DNA of 64,000 nucleotides, from NCBI GenBank assembly GCA_034770075.1, contig CM068382.1, positions 2,604,001 through 2,668,000 of the forward strand, read 5' to 3'. Below, piece after piece: positions 34,857-46,000 of the stretch. A model generated the notes under the pieces. That model did no database searches and was not told the DNA's origin. It was given only the letters and a program-made list of their open reading frames with translations. A program made the translations under genes and the position numbers. Position 1 is the stretch's first letter. Every line of letters starts with the position of its first letter. The stretch comes from Aralia elata (lineage: Eukaryota; Streptophyta; Magnoliopsida; Apiales; Araliaceae).

Positions 34857-35815
34857 TTAGCTGTGAATGCTACGTGTACAAATTATAAATAAAAAATTGT
34901 ATACCAAGGATAGAATTTATGTATTTCATACCGATGAAAATTTGTAAAAAGATCTCACTTTTTTTTCTTTTTTCTTTTTTACTATTTGTGCACAATTTTT
35001 TTTTATAAATTACTCATTTAACTAATTAAGATTAAAAGGACTATTTAAACACGGAGGAGGCGACTAAAAACCATGGTCTCCACTCTGCAGATGGTGGCCA
35101 TGCATGGTGACTACTTCTCCATGTTTATTTGGTTCTTTCTATGCATTTTCTCTCTTATTATTAATTAGAAAAATTTATACACCGGACATGGTCAACAAAT
35201 GTTTAGTAAATTCCGGAGTGAAGTTTCACTTTCAGTCATATATTCACACCGACCGTTGATAATTCTTCTCAATCGTTTGTCAAAAGAGAATTTGTGTAAT
35301 GAAAATTTGTAAAACATTCAATAATAGGTTTTATTTTATTTTTTTTACTATTTATCAAAAATTTATTAGCTGTGAATGCTATGTGTACAAATTATAAACA
35401 AAAAATTATGTATCAAAAGTAGAACTTGTGTATTGTATACCAATAAAAATTTATAAAACATTCAATAATAGGTCATACATTTTTTTTACTATTTGTGCAC
35501 AATTTTTTATAAATAATTTGTGTGTTGCATTACTAGTTTAACTAATTAAGATTAAAAGGACAATTTAAACACGGAGGAGGCGACGAAAAATCACGGTCTC
35601 CACTCTGCAGATGGTGGCCATGCATGGTGACTACTTCTCCATGTTTATTTGGTTCTTTCTATGCATTTTTTCTCTTATTATTAATTAGAAAATTTTATAC
35701 ACCGGACATGGTCAACAAATGTATAGTAAACTCCGGAGTGTAGTTTCACTTTCAGTCATATATTCAGACCGACCGTGTTGATAATTCTTCTCAATCGTTT
35801 GTCAAAAGAGAATTA
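34857..35815. repeat. Tandem direct duplication, two units of about 450 bp
   Basis: Unit 1 (about 34857-35296) and unit 2 (about 35366-35815) match over most of their length at an offset of 509-520 bp. Shared words include ttagctgtgaatgct, aacacggaggaggcgac, ctccactctgcagatggtgg, caccggacatggtcaacaaa and tcaatcgtttgtcaaaagag. The central ~260 bp are nearly identical; the AT-rich left parts have diverged. Both units retain a 25-codon frame starting MVAMHGDYFSMF, but nothing shows it is translated. Confidence 0.85.
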
Positions 35816-35833
35816 GTAATTCCCCACTTGTTG

Positions 35834-35917
35834 AATTGTTATGTACCACTCCCTTCTCGAATAGGAAAGTATTTTAATTGTTATGTACCACTCCCTTCTC
35901 GAGTAGGAAAGTATTTG
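35834..35917. repeat. 42-bp tandem duplication
   Basis: Two adjacent copies of a 42-bp unit (attgttatgtaccactccct...) differ at about two positions. It lies directly after the 450-bp tandem duplication. Confidence 0.85.
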
Positions 35918-36088
35918 AAAAATAGAGGTCAAGTGCAAAACACAACAAAACTCAAAATAATTAATAAAATACTAATAATTTTAAAATATTTAATAATTGA
36001 TAATTCATTAATGTCAAATTAAAAAAAGAATCTCTAAAAATTGACAGAATAATCAAAACTTAAAATCAAATAAATCTAGATGGTCAAA

Positions 36089-38590
36089 TGTAACTCTCTT
36101 CACATGAAACTCTAAACCGCCCCTGCAAACTTGTTAAAAGAAAAATAAAGCATGAGTCAATTGCCAAGTACGGATAAAGATATACAAAAAGATGCACAAC
36201 TAAAATACATAATCACCTGACAAAATATTGAATAAGACCTCAAGCATAAATACCAACGATAATATAATCTTTAAAGTTTGAATAGAATATATCTGAATCA
36301 ACAGAATTAAAGAAACAAACAGAAGGCTGAATCAAAATGACTAAGTGGTTTATGTGTTGCCACATAGGCAAGTCAAAATTAAATAATGTCATACAGACAA
36401 ATCACACATTGGACCGCGTATCCAAATACATGCAAATCGAAAGGTATGTCTAGCACAAATATCACCAATCCGCAAAACAGAACAGAAATTAGGGTCAACC
36501 CATATGCATTCTGAACAAACATATCAAATGGTCAAAACTCACACCCAAAACAAACATACAAAAGGATATGTCGTAGACTGATTACACCGTTACAGAAAGT
36601 GTCATGCCTTGGTGGTAAGAGGACATGCTTGGGGTACCCCCACGGATGGTTATAGTTCAGGTATATCCTACCGTTTATTTTACGAAGAGATGATGTCACA
36701 ACACATGTGACATAATACTAACAAAGGATTCTAAACGTACATATTGAACCAAATCAAAACATAGACAAAATACCTCAAAAGTTATATAATAATATGTACC
36801 GTTCTATAAAGATCAATAAAGTTCTATGTATTCAAAATAAATTCAAAATATGAACTTTGGAACATCTAGACCAAACCAAAGCAAAATAAGAATTTGACTA
36901 AAAACGATACAATTGAGCGAGTACCAAAACATAATGAGAGTATCGTTGAAATACTACGAAATCTATACAAATTGTAATAGAAAGAAAGGAGTTCAAATTA
37001 CAGAAGAAATTCAAGGCAACAAAGATCAAACTTCTATTCAAGAGTGCTAGCAGAAATATAAGAAAAATGTAACGGATAACGATATATCACAAGATATATA
37101 GAATATAGCATAATTAAAGGAGTGGAGTACGGAATCCGTACCTGATACTCAAAACCACTTATAACACACTCCACAAAATCTTATCCTCAAATGTCAACTA
37201 TATCAAATACGAAATATTATTTACTACCTAAACATATTTACCTCGAATTAAATATAATACAAACTAATAATTCCAAAATAATTCGTAATCCATTTACGGT
37301 GCCTTTAATTATTGCCTTAGATCACTATTAATACTCCAAAATTTAAAAGTTAATAACAAAACTTAAGAAAAATCTTAAAATCCTAATATGACTTATTATT
37401 CTTAAGACGTTAATCCACTATTTTGGTCTTATCATCATTAATTAAAACTGATATGTTAAATTAATTAATTTTAATAGAAACTAAACTTCAAATACTTTAA
37501 TTTAGCTTTAAGAATCACCCAAATTAGGTTTAAAATTATTAAGTTATACATTTTTAATATTAGAACTAATTGCTGAAAATCTACTTGAAAAATCTGAGAT
37601 CAATCACTTCTTAAAATTCATAACAAATCATACTTAAACCTTTAACGATTCAAAAATAGTGAACATATTCTCAGCTTATATATGTATAAAATATCAAAAA
37701 ATTATAATGATCCAACTGTCAAATTAAAAGATATAAACTACGCAATATACCTTAAAATATAGAAATTGATTTCTAGATTTTAACGTTTACATTCAATTAA
37801 ATTATATTCATTAATATAAATTTATCTCATTTTTTCGATTATCATGATATCTAATTCCATGTCTATATTTTATTTAAAAATAATCTCTAATTTAAAAAAT
37901 TTCATATCTGAACTTAAAATTAAAATACGAAATAATATTTACCTTCCTTTGTTCGCGTTTCTTCAATACGTAGTAGTAAAGAATCTGAGTCTTGGGTCTT
38001 CTAGAGTCTTCAAAATCTTTTCATGTCTTCACAAAAATTGTAACTCTTGAAAAAATACACGAAATAGGTTTAAGAATCACTTGATTCAGAGTTAACATTG
38101 CTGATTTACGAATTTTCAAAATTAGTACAGAAAATAGTTAAGGGAATCAGGACATGTTGCGGTTTTTAACAATTTAATACATGAAGATAATATCAAATAA
38201 CTTCTTTTCATTGTTTACAATTGTAGATGATGAAAAGCTAAAGAAATAGGATTTAGATTAACTCAATTCCAACATCGGATGAATTAATTATGATTTTTCT
38301 AAAGTGTCGCAGTGTATATAAATATTCTACTGGGAAATTCAACTAACCAAATTAAAATAAGATTACGGTTTCATCTCCACTCTTTAAATATAAATGGGAA
38401 ATAATATAAGAGTTATCAAAACCCTAACGGACTCCTTAATTTTAATAAAATCAGTTATTAAATTATCTACTAAAAGAATTTAATTTTTCAAACGACATAA
38501 AAAATAATAACTTACCTTTTCTAATTCAATTATACTTTTAAGAAAAATAAAAATAAAATTTAATTATTAACAAAAATTCGGGTTATTACA
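36089..38590 (-). mobile_element. Possible solo LTR of a Ty3/gypsy-type retrotransposon
   Basis: On the minus strand the segment begins TGTAATAACCCGAATT, a start typical of many plant gypsy-type LTRs, and could end ...gagagttaca, giving TG...CA borders 2.5 kb apart. Inside is a GC-richer patch (about 36600-36670) in otherwise AT-rich DNA, and no protein-coding capacity. I found no matching 5-bp target duplication (tcaaa versus tgttc), so the left border is doubtful. Confidence 0.3.
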
Positions 38591-39701
38591 TGTTCGCCGA
38601 TGATGACCTAGTTCTCGGCAAAGTCTTCAATTGTAAGCCCCTATTCGTCTGATTATGCACAAAACGTCCTCACGGTGGTTAACGCTTTGGGCCACCGTGG
38701 GACGCTTCCGATGTAGGTGTTAGTGTATAGGGTTAAGAGATAAGTTACCAATCTAATTTGGTTTTCTAATGTAAAAAATGTCTAACCTTTTTTTACCTTT
38801 TGAGACTTCCTTTTATAGTTCCTATATTTTTGTCCCTTCGACTAATCAAATCAAGTATACAGGCAACGGACTTAGAGTGAGACGTCTCATTACTTGACAA
38901 TTACACTGTTCAAAAAATGATTGTGAGACTCTCAATCAGAGAGTATACTCTTAACTTCCATAACACACTTCACTCGGACAAGTCAAAACTTAGCCATTCT
39001 TGGTCCTCGACCTATCGAATATGGCCAGGCCAATCGGGCCTATATCCTAACATTCACAAACATCTATAATTGATAAATCCACGATGAGTACATGTCTGAA
39101 ATCTTAATTAAGCTAACTAAGTCACCCATCTCCCAACTTTAGTTTAGGTTGTTATAAAAAAATAAAAATAAAATAAACCTTTAATTTAGGTCCTGACTGC
39201 TTGTTCATATATTGAATATCATTTGATTTTGGCACGATTTAAAACATTCCTTTAAAATGACTCATTAACAAATTTATATTATGTATAAGTTCCAATTTAT
39301 CATGCTTCTATTTGTCGATTTTATATAATACTATCTAGTCGAATTATGATTGCAACGTATGTACATATATGGGATAAGTAGGAATTAAGAAGGATCCCAC
39401 TTTTTTTTTGATAATTTAAGACAAAATTTAAACTCACACACACTACTGTCACATTTTAATTTATTTTATTTTATCGCATAGAGTTTTACGTTGGTCACAA
39501 TCCAACTTCGTCAAATATTTATCGATATGTATATTATTTTTCATTCTTAAATGAAAACTTTTTTCTTTTGGAAAAAAAATTTGAAACTTTTTATCGTTTT
39601 TATCTTCTAATGTTTTTCAGGTCGAATTATATTTTGTGTTATTATCACGTTAACCAGCTCTTGGGGTTTATTATGTTTATTTATGTTTGGAAGTAAGATT
39701 A
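38591..39701. other. Intergenic, mixed composition
   Basis: No gene recognised. 38591-38720 is GC-richer (words such as ccaccgtgggacgcttccg) and may be an old repeat fragment; the rest is AT-rich. Confidence 0.45.
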
Positions 39702-39900
39702 TAACTCCCTCAATTTCATAAAAAAAAAATTATAATGTGAATAATTTTGATTTCCAAAATAATTGTTTATTTAGTGATGTTTTTAAATAGTTTATAATAT
39801 TACAAATCAAATAAATTTATATTAATTTTAAAATTTAAAATTATATTAATTCATTAAAAAAAATGAGACATTTTTGTGAGAAGGATCATAGAGAGAGTAT
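39702..39900. mobile_element. Degenerate Stowaway-like MITE
   Basis: The left end is taactccctcaatttcat and the right end atcatagagagagtat, inverted relative to each other. The interior is AT-rich and about 200 bp long. The family is judged from the ctccctc end only. Confidence 0.45.
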
Positions 39901-40419
39901 TTAGCTAGGTTTATCCGAGGAAAATGTTACTTGCCCTACATTTATACGTACAGTATTAGTGTTTCTTTGATTAGACTATGCTTCTGTTTTTTTTTTTGGG
40001 GCTAAATATTAGACTCTGCTTCTTGTGTTCTCGAGAGAGCGATATTCACGCGAGATTGTCTTTGACCCGATCAAACAGAAAATATTGTTTAAAGGTTGTG
40101 CAAATGACAAATCCTTTCCTCAAGGTTTTATGCGCCCGAGTGTGAGAAGCCTCTGTTCATAAATAATTTCATTCGCAGTTTAATAAAATTTGTATCGTCG
40201 TTTTAAAATAAAAAATATTATTTGTATAAATTAATATATACAAAAAAATATGTATTAAAAATAGAACTCATATATTGTATACTAATAAAAATATGTAGAA
40301 CATCCACCGATAATTTATAGAGAATTTTGTCCAATTCTTGTAACAACACATCTATGATACCAGTAAGAACAAAATGAAAACGGGTTCAAAACGTCTTATA
40401 GACGTATTACAATACTTAT

Positions 40420-40427
40420 TAGTAATA

Positions 40428-40460
<33 letters not shown>

Positions 40461-40461
40461 A
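40420..40461. repeat. (AT)n microsatellite
   Basis: AT repeat with one internal interruption in the gene desert. Confidence 0.85.
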
Positions 40462-40649
40462 TAAAAGAAGGATTTTCACGTTTATGGACTGAAATACATC
40501 TGTCACCTTTTGGGTATGAGTACTCGCCTAAGGTGAAAGTCTCATTTCGATTAAAAAAAAAAGATCAAGAGAGAGAGCTCTCAACCAAAGTTGATATCCA
40601 AACAACGAGTGATTTCCTTGCATCGAAAGGAAAGTCCTATTAAGGTTAA

Positions 40650-40686
40650 GGAATAGGTCTCAAACCCAAACCCAAACCCAAACCCA
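40650..40686. repeat. (CCCAAA)n short tandem repeat
   Basis: Five copies of cccaaa-type hexamers. This is not the plant telomere unit (CCCTAAA). The following ~170 bp are GC-richer than the neighbourhood. Confidence 0.85.
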
Positions 40687-40998
40687 ATTGTATACCAAGT
40701 CAGTAAAGAGCCAACCCATCTATACTATCGTTCTTGCAAACAAGCCTCTTTCCCACAAGCAAGTCGCTTACTAAACTAAAGATGATGCTACCTTTGCTTT
40801 ACCAAAAGGTTTGAAGAAGGAATGCGCATAAGAGTATATTACTAACCCACCCTTTTGTATAATCTATTCAGCATGATTCAAACGAAAACATAATACATTG
40901 TACTAGTTCAATACCAAATGGTAAAAAATATAAGAAAAAAAGTAATAGCATTAATATCTTTTCTTTATCTCGCGTTTGTGCTCTTCTCTCTTACTAAA

Positions 40999-41284
40999 TA
41001 CTCCCTCCATTTTATTATATATGACGTTTTAGAAGATTTTTTTACATAATATAAGTCGTTTTACATATATTTAGGAAAAAAATCTATTCTTGTCCTACTT
41101 TATCCCTAAAAAATCTCATCAAAATGGAGTAATTGAGAGAGAAGAGGATGATTAATTAATTAGTGCATGAGTAGTAATGAAATTTCAAACTAACATTAAT
41201 TACTTAACATTAATAGTATTAGTGAGATTTTTTAATATGTGTGATTATGTCTTGAACATCATATATGATACGAAGGAGAGAGTA
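40999..41284. mobile_element. Stowaway-like MITE, different subfamily
   Basis: The left end tactccctccattttattat continues with atatgacgttttaga. The right end, read in reverse, is tagtactctctccttcgtat then catatatgatgttcaag. The ends are inverted, about 285 bp apart, with TA at the borders and no coding sequence. Confidence 0.65.
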
Positions 41285-42335
41285 CTAATTACTCAAAAAT
41301 TTTAATATCTATAATTGATTTATAAACAAAGGAATGGTGATAAAAGTATTATTCTTAACTCCTAATTATTTAGCATATGCTTCACATAGAAAAATGCAAG
41401 GCCCAGAACTAGAAAAAAAAAATAGTGGATCAAGGTCAAATTCTAAACAAAATTATAAACCAGAATAAAAATTACAAAGCAACAATAAGTAATAAATAAG
41501 GGGAAATCTTCCGCATTTATGTGTAGATATTATATTTCCTCTTAGCGAAATGAGATGAGAATGAGTTGAATACATTCACATCCTTCAGCATAAAGAAAAT
41601 GAAAATAAGTACTCCTAGCATTTCACAAAAAAAGGGTAGTCAAAACTGGAATTTTTGGAGTTAACATGTGATATTTTATATATTTCAATTAAAAATTGAT
41701 ATGAGGTATTTTAATTTTAGTTAATACAGTGACTAAACTTGTGACTACATAAAAGTATTAACAGTACAAAATTTATTGTTGTTAAACTTAAATAAATTCA
41801 CATTGAGCTTAGTTTTTATAATTTCAAACATAGACTTAAAGTCAAAGGTGGATTTTTTTTAATAAGAAAATAGAAATGTAATAAAAGATAAATCAAAAGA
41901 TATGTTGGATTTTTGAAAATGATACGTATGTTACTTGATTAGTTATAATTGGTCTCCTTATTCAATAATATAATGATTTGGATCAAATTTTGAGTTCAAA
42001 ACAAATTATAGCATAATAAGTTACAATGCGCTTGTTTCAATATTTTCTTGGATAATCTCAATTCATCGCAGACTTATTCAAAAAATCATGATTAAAAATA
42101 TTAATAATAACAATTTAAATTTTTATATATACATTTAAAACTATTACATATTACGATTTAAGACTGAAATATTATAAATAAGGTGAGTGATCACCTTGTG
42201 CAATTCAACATATCCCATGTAAACAACTAGGTTGCAACAGCAAAAAATGACACAAATACTTTGACATATGTAATGTTGTTGAAAAGTTTTTACTCGAACT
42301 AAATTTTCTGCAAATAAGACAAAAGAAATTAGAAT
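41285..42335. other. AT-rich intergenic DNA
   Basis: Nothing supported by sequence features between two MITEs. Confidence 0.5.
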
Positions 42336-42595
42336 ATCACTCCGTCCCAAATTAATTGCATTTCTAGAATTTTTAAAGTCAAATTGACTATTTTTAAAAC
42401 TAATTTTTTTTACTATTTTTGCTAACATATAGGTGAAGATATTATAACCAAAAGAAAGTATATACAATTTATTACTAATTTCAATTTTTATAATTTTAGA
42501 AATATATTTATATATGCTTAATTATTAATTTTAAAAATAGTCAATTTGACTTAAAAAAGTCCTAGAAAAACAATTAATTTGGGACGGAGGGAGTA
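42336..42595. mobile_element. Stowaway-like MITE, copy B
   Basis: Same family as 29130-29392: left actccgtcccaaattaattg, right caattaatttgggacggagg next to gagta. The inner sequence matches copy A over nearly its whole length (ggtgaagatattataaccaa, gtatatacaatttattacta). Confidence 0.85.
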
Positions 42596-42842
42596 CTAAT
42601 TTGGATTAAATATTGCCGTTCTTGTCCGAGACTGAAATGCTATTTACATAGAAATAAATTTAATAGTCCCGTCCCGGCCCGTATTTATGTATTTCTATTT
42701 TTCATAATTCTCGTCGGGGAGAAAGAATAGAATAGAACATTTAATCAAGGGTAAATCAGACAAAAGTAAAGAAGTGAGTCACGTGTTTTATTTTATTTTT
42801 CCAACCAGAAAAGGTAAAAAAGGTAAAATATACGCTCCTCAT

Positions 42843-42889
42843 TTATATAGTTTCAAAATCAAGGCGCGAAAAAATCTCTATTCTCCCGC
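42843..42889. promoter_or_regulatory. FBL17 core promoter with E2F-type sites
   Basis: A TATA-like ttatatag (about 42842-42849) is followed by GGCGCGAAA (42863-42871), the reverse of TTTCGCGC, which matches the E2F consensus TTTSSCGC. TCTCCCGC at 42882-42889 is a one-mismatch second site. They lie about 205-230 bp upstream of the FBL17 start. Arabidopsis FBL17 is known to be controlled by the E2F/RBR1 pathway, so the motif fits; binding here is inferred. Confidence 0.6.
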
Positions 42890-43093
42890 GTTTTTCCGAC
42901 CAGCCCTTCTCTCTCTCTCTCCCTATATTTCTTCGCTTTTCTCTCTCATACCAAAAACTCATTTCATCTCTCTTTCTCTCTCTAGTTTGGGCATTTATAT
43001 CTATATCTATATATAATATATATACACACACAGATACTCGTACTTGATCTCTCTCTTTACTGTCTGTAAAAAAAGCTGAAAAGAAATCGCTAA

Positions 43094-46000
43094 ATGCACG
43101 GCCACCAACCCCACCCCACCACTCCAGGCGGAGCCACCGAATTCTCAACCGCCTTCCGTCCCAATCGCGGCAAAAAGCGTGGGAGCTACAACTGCGGCCG
43201 CTGTGGCCTCCCGAAAAAGGGTCACTCCTGTCACCTCCCTCCTTCCGCCGCCGCCGCCACGCCAACAGACTCCACCTCATCCGCCTCCGCAGCCTCCCCT
43301 CTCTCCGCCGTACGTCCCCCGCCGCCTCCACGTCAGCCCTATACCCAACTCCGGCGAGCCCTGTCGTTCGACGATATTGACGTCCCCGACTCGCCGGAGT
43401 CGGACGATGAGGAGGAAGAGGATGATGTTACGCCGGAAATGGATACCGATTTTGGATCCGGTAAGTTACCGTCGAGTTGTTTGTGGGAGGTGCTGAGGAG
43501 ATTGCCGCCGCCGGCTTTGTTATCGGCGGCAAAGGTGTGTAAAGGGTGGCGGGACACGTCGAGAAGGCTTTGGCGGGCGGCTGAAGAGCTGAGACTTAGG
43601 GTTCCGGCTAGGGCTCAGATTGGATTTGCCGGATCGGTTGTGCAGAAATGTCCTGGGCTCCTTAGACTCTCCCTTAGAATGGAAAGGTTAGGATTTTCCA
43701 GATCCAGGTTTTCATCGATTGGAAGACTGGACTATATCTTAATAAGACTAAAAATTACTAGATTGACGAAGTTGAACTTGATCTGAATTCCACACTTCCT
43801 TTGACTACATCAAAGAGAAACAGTCAAACTAGTAAATTCGGAATGAACCAAAACATTGCAATAGTTAGCACATACAAGCAGCTTATCAAATGAATACATG
43901 CAGGCTGCATAATTGAAATTCAAAAAATTATTTCCTTGCATATGTGTTTTATGTAAATCTAAATCTTGAATTTTTGATTGAATTTTAATATATGGATCTT
44001 GGATGTTTTATGCTATTTAGAAGATAAGTTTAAAGATTGGATATTTTGTACTGATATATTCATTTCTCCTTGTGTTTTGGCTTTGCAGCGATGTGGATGC
44101 GACAATGCTGGCTTGCATTGCATTCTCGTGCCCTAATTTGCAATCTCTGGAGATCTTTACATCTGATAACTCTGTCAATCGGATTACTGGGTACCATTAT
44201 AACTTACTTTTTCCTCCTAATCTTGATATTATTTGTTCAATTCCCAATTTATATTATTTTCTTATGGGCAACCCACCCCTAAATTCTATTTTGGATTGTC
44301 AGTGGGTTATTAGAGTTAAGGATTTCTCAATAGATTTCTTTATTTTTGATTTATTAATGTGAGAATGACATCACAGTTGAGAGTAGGAATGTAAACAAAT
44401 CGAACTGTTCATAAGCTGAATTTGACTTTGTTCGCTCAAGTTAGCTCGATTTGAGTTCACTTGGCAAATTAAGCTCGAGTCTGTTTAATAATCGAGCCAA
44501 GTTTCGGTTGTACAATGTTGGTCTGGGGACTGACTCGTTTAAACCTGGTTTGGGACCAGCTCGAGACACTCCTTTTAGCCTGACTATATGATACATTTAA
44601 TAATAAATTCTAATTTATATTATAAGATAGTGCACATCTAATATATTCATTCCGACTCGCTTAACTCTGCTAAAGCTCGAGTCATCATGAGCTAGGATCG
44701 ACTGGCTAAGTTCAGTTAAAACTCGAGATGGATCGAGCTTGACTCCGTTTGCTTAAGCCCAGTTTGAGCTTGTGAATAGCTTATTTATTAAAGGACTTGA
44801 ATTTGTATGACCAAGTCCAGGCTCGCTAAAAACTGGATATGACTCATTTAAATTTTAGTCGAGTTTGAGTTCAGCAGCCAAAACTCAATTCAACTAGCCT
44901 CATTTGCAGCTCTAGTGCAAAGAATGGTTAAATACGGCTGGTGTGAAATGAGCAAAATATAGTACTTGGATGTGGACGTGGCATCCAAATAGCCAATAGT
45001 GGTTCAATACTTAAAATATTAAGCCTAGTTATATGGCCTGGGAATCTCCTATTGATCGACTCCTGAAGATATGTGTGACCTTTCTTTCACTTTTCTTTTT
45101 GTCAGTCAGTTGGGTTTTTGTGTAACATGATGAATTGATATCTTTCTCTTGCTTCTTGAACTAGTATGTTCTGGTTGAGTTTGAAGTTTAGTTAACAGCT
45201 CATCCATGCAAAATTAAATTAAATTATTCTGTTAAACAGTACACTTTGATGCTGCCTTTTCATTGTAATATTGGCTTCTTGCAGTCTTTCAAGTAAATTG
45301 GATTCCTAGAGTCTGTTATTTGGGAGGGGCAAAATGATGCAAATTGTTATTATATGATAGGTAGTTCGTGTTTTTTAAGCTGCAGAAGTAAATGGGTTGA
45401 ATGTTTATTTTAATGCAGGGATGAATTGGGTCGCTTTGTTGCTGATAGACGTTGTCTATTAAGTCTCAAGATGGAAGGGTGTTCCAACCTTGGGGGTTTT
45501 AATCTTTGTTCATCTAGTCTATCTACACTTTGGCTTTCCAATCTTCACTCCCTCACTAAGATGGTATTTATTTTGCACCACTTGGTCCTTCAAGGTGTGA
45601 TTATTTTGTTGTGCTTTTATTTATTTCTTTAAACTTGGTTGTATTGTCTGCGTAGGTTTTCAACTGCCCCAATTTAAAGGAAATCTCCCTAGATTTTTCT
45701 CGCCAAGAAAATGAAAATACTGATCTTACTACCATGATGGATGGCCTGGGAAGGAACTGCCCAAGATTACAGAACATACACATTGCTTCTGCTCGACTTT
45801 CTCATGCTGTTGTGCTTTCGCTCACAGCTGCAAATTTGAGGTTTGTTAAGTGCTTTTGTTTTGTGGCTTAGTTAGTGGCTCATGTACTGTTTAATTGATT
45901 AGTTTGCTGCGATTCTCGATGTTCTTTTAAAATTATAAGGAAAACCTCTATAGACCACAATGAACTTGCATGTGTACCTATTTTTCCAGTTCTCATGTTA

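Noticed and set aside
40374..40643. 89-codon forward frame
   Set aside because: It runs through an AT microsatellite (poly Ile/Tyr) and has no family similarity.
40650..40686. Possible interstitial telomere repeat
   Set aside because: The unit is CCCAAA, not the plant telomere unit CCCTAAA, and there are only about five copies.
42843..43331. Arg-rich 162-codon frame antisense to the FBL17 start
   Set aside because: It lies opposite the FBL17 promoter and exon 1. Its composition is the mirror of GC-rich Pro/Ser-coding DNA and it shows no family motif.
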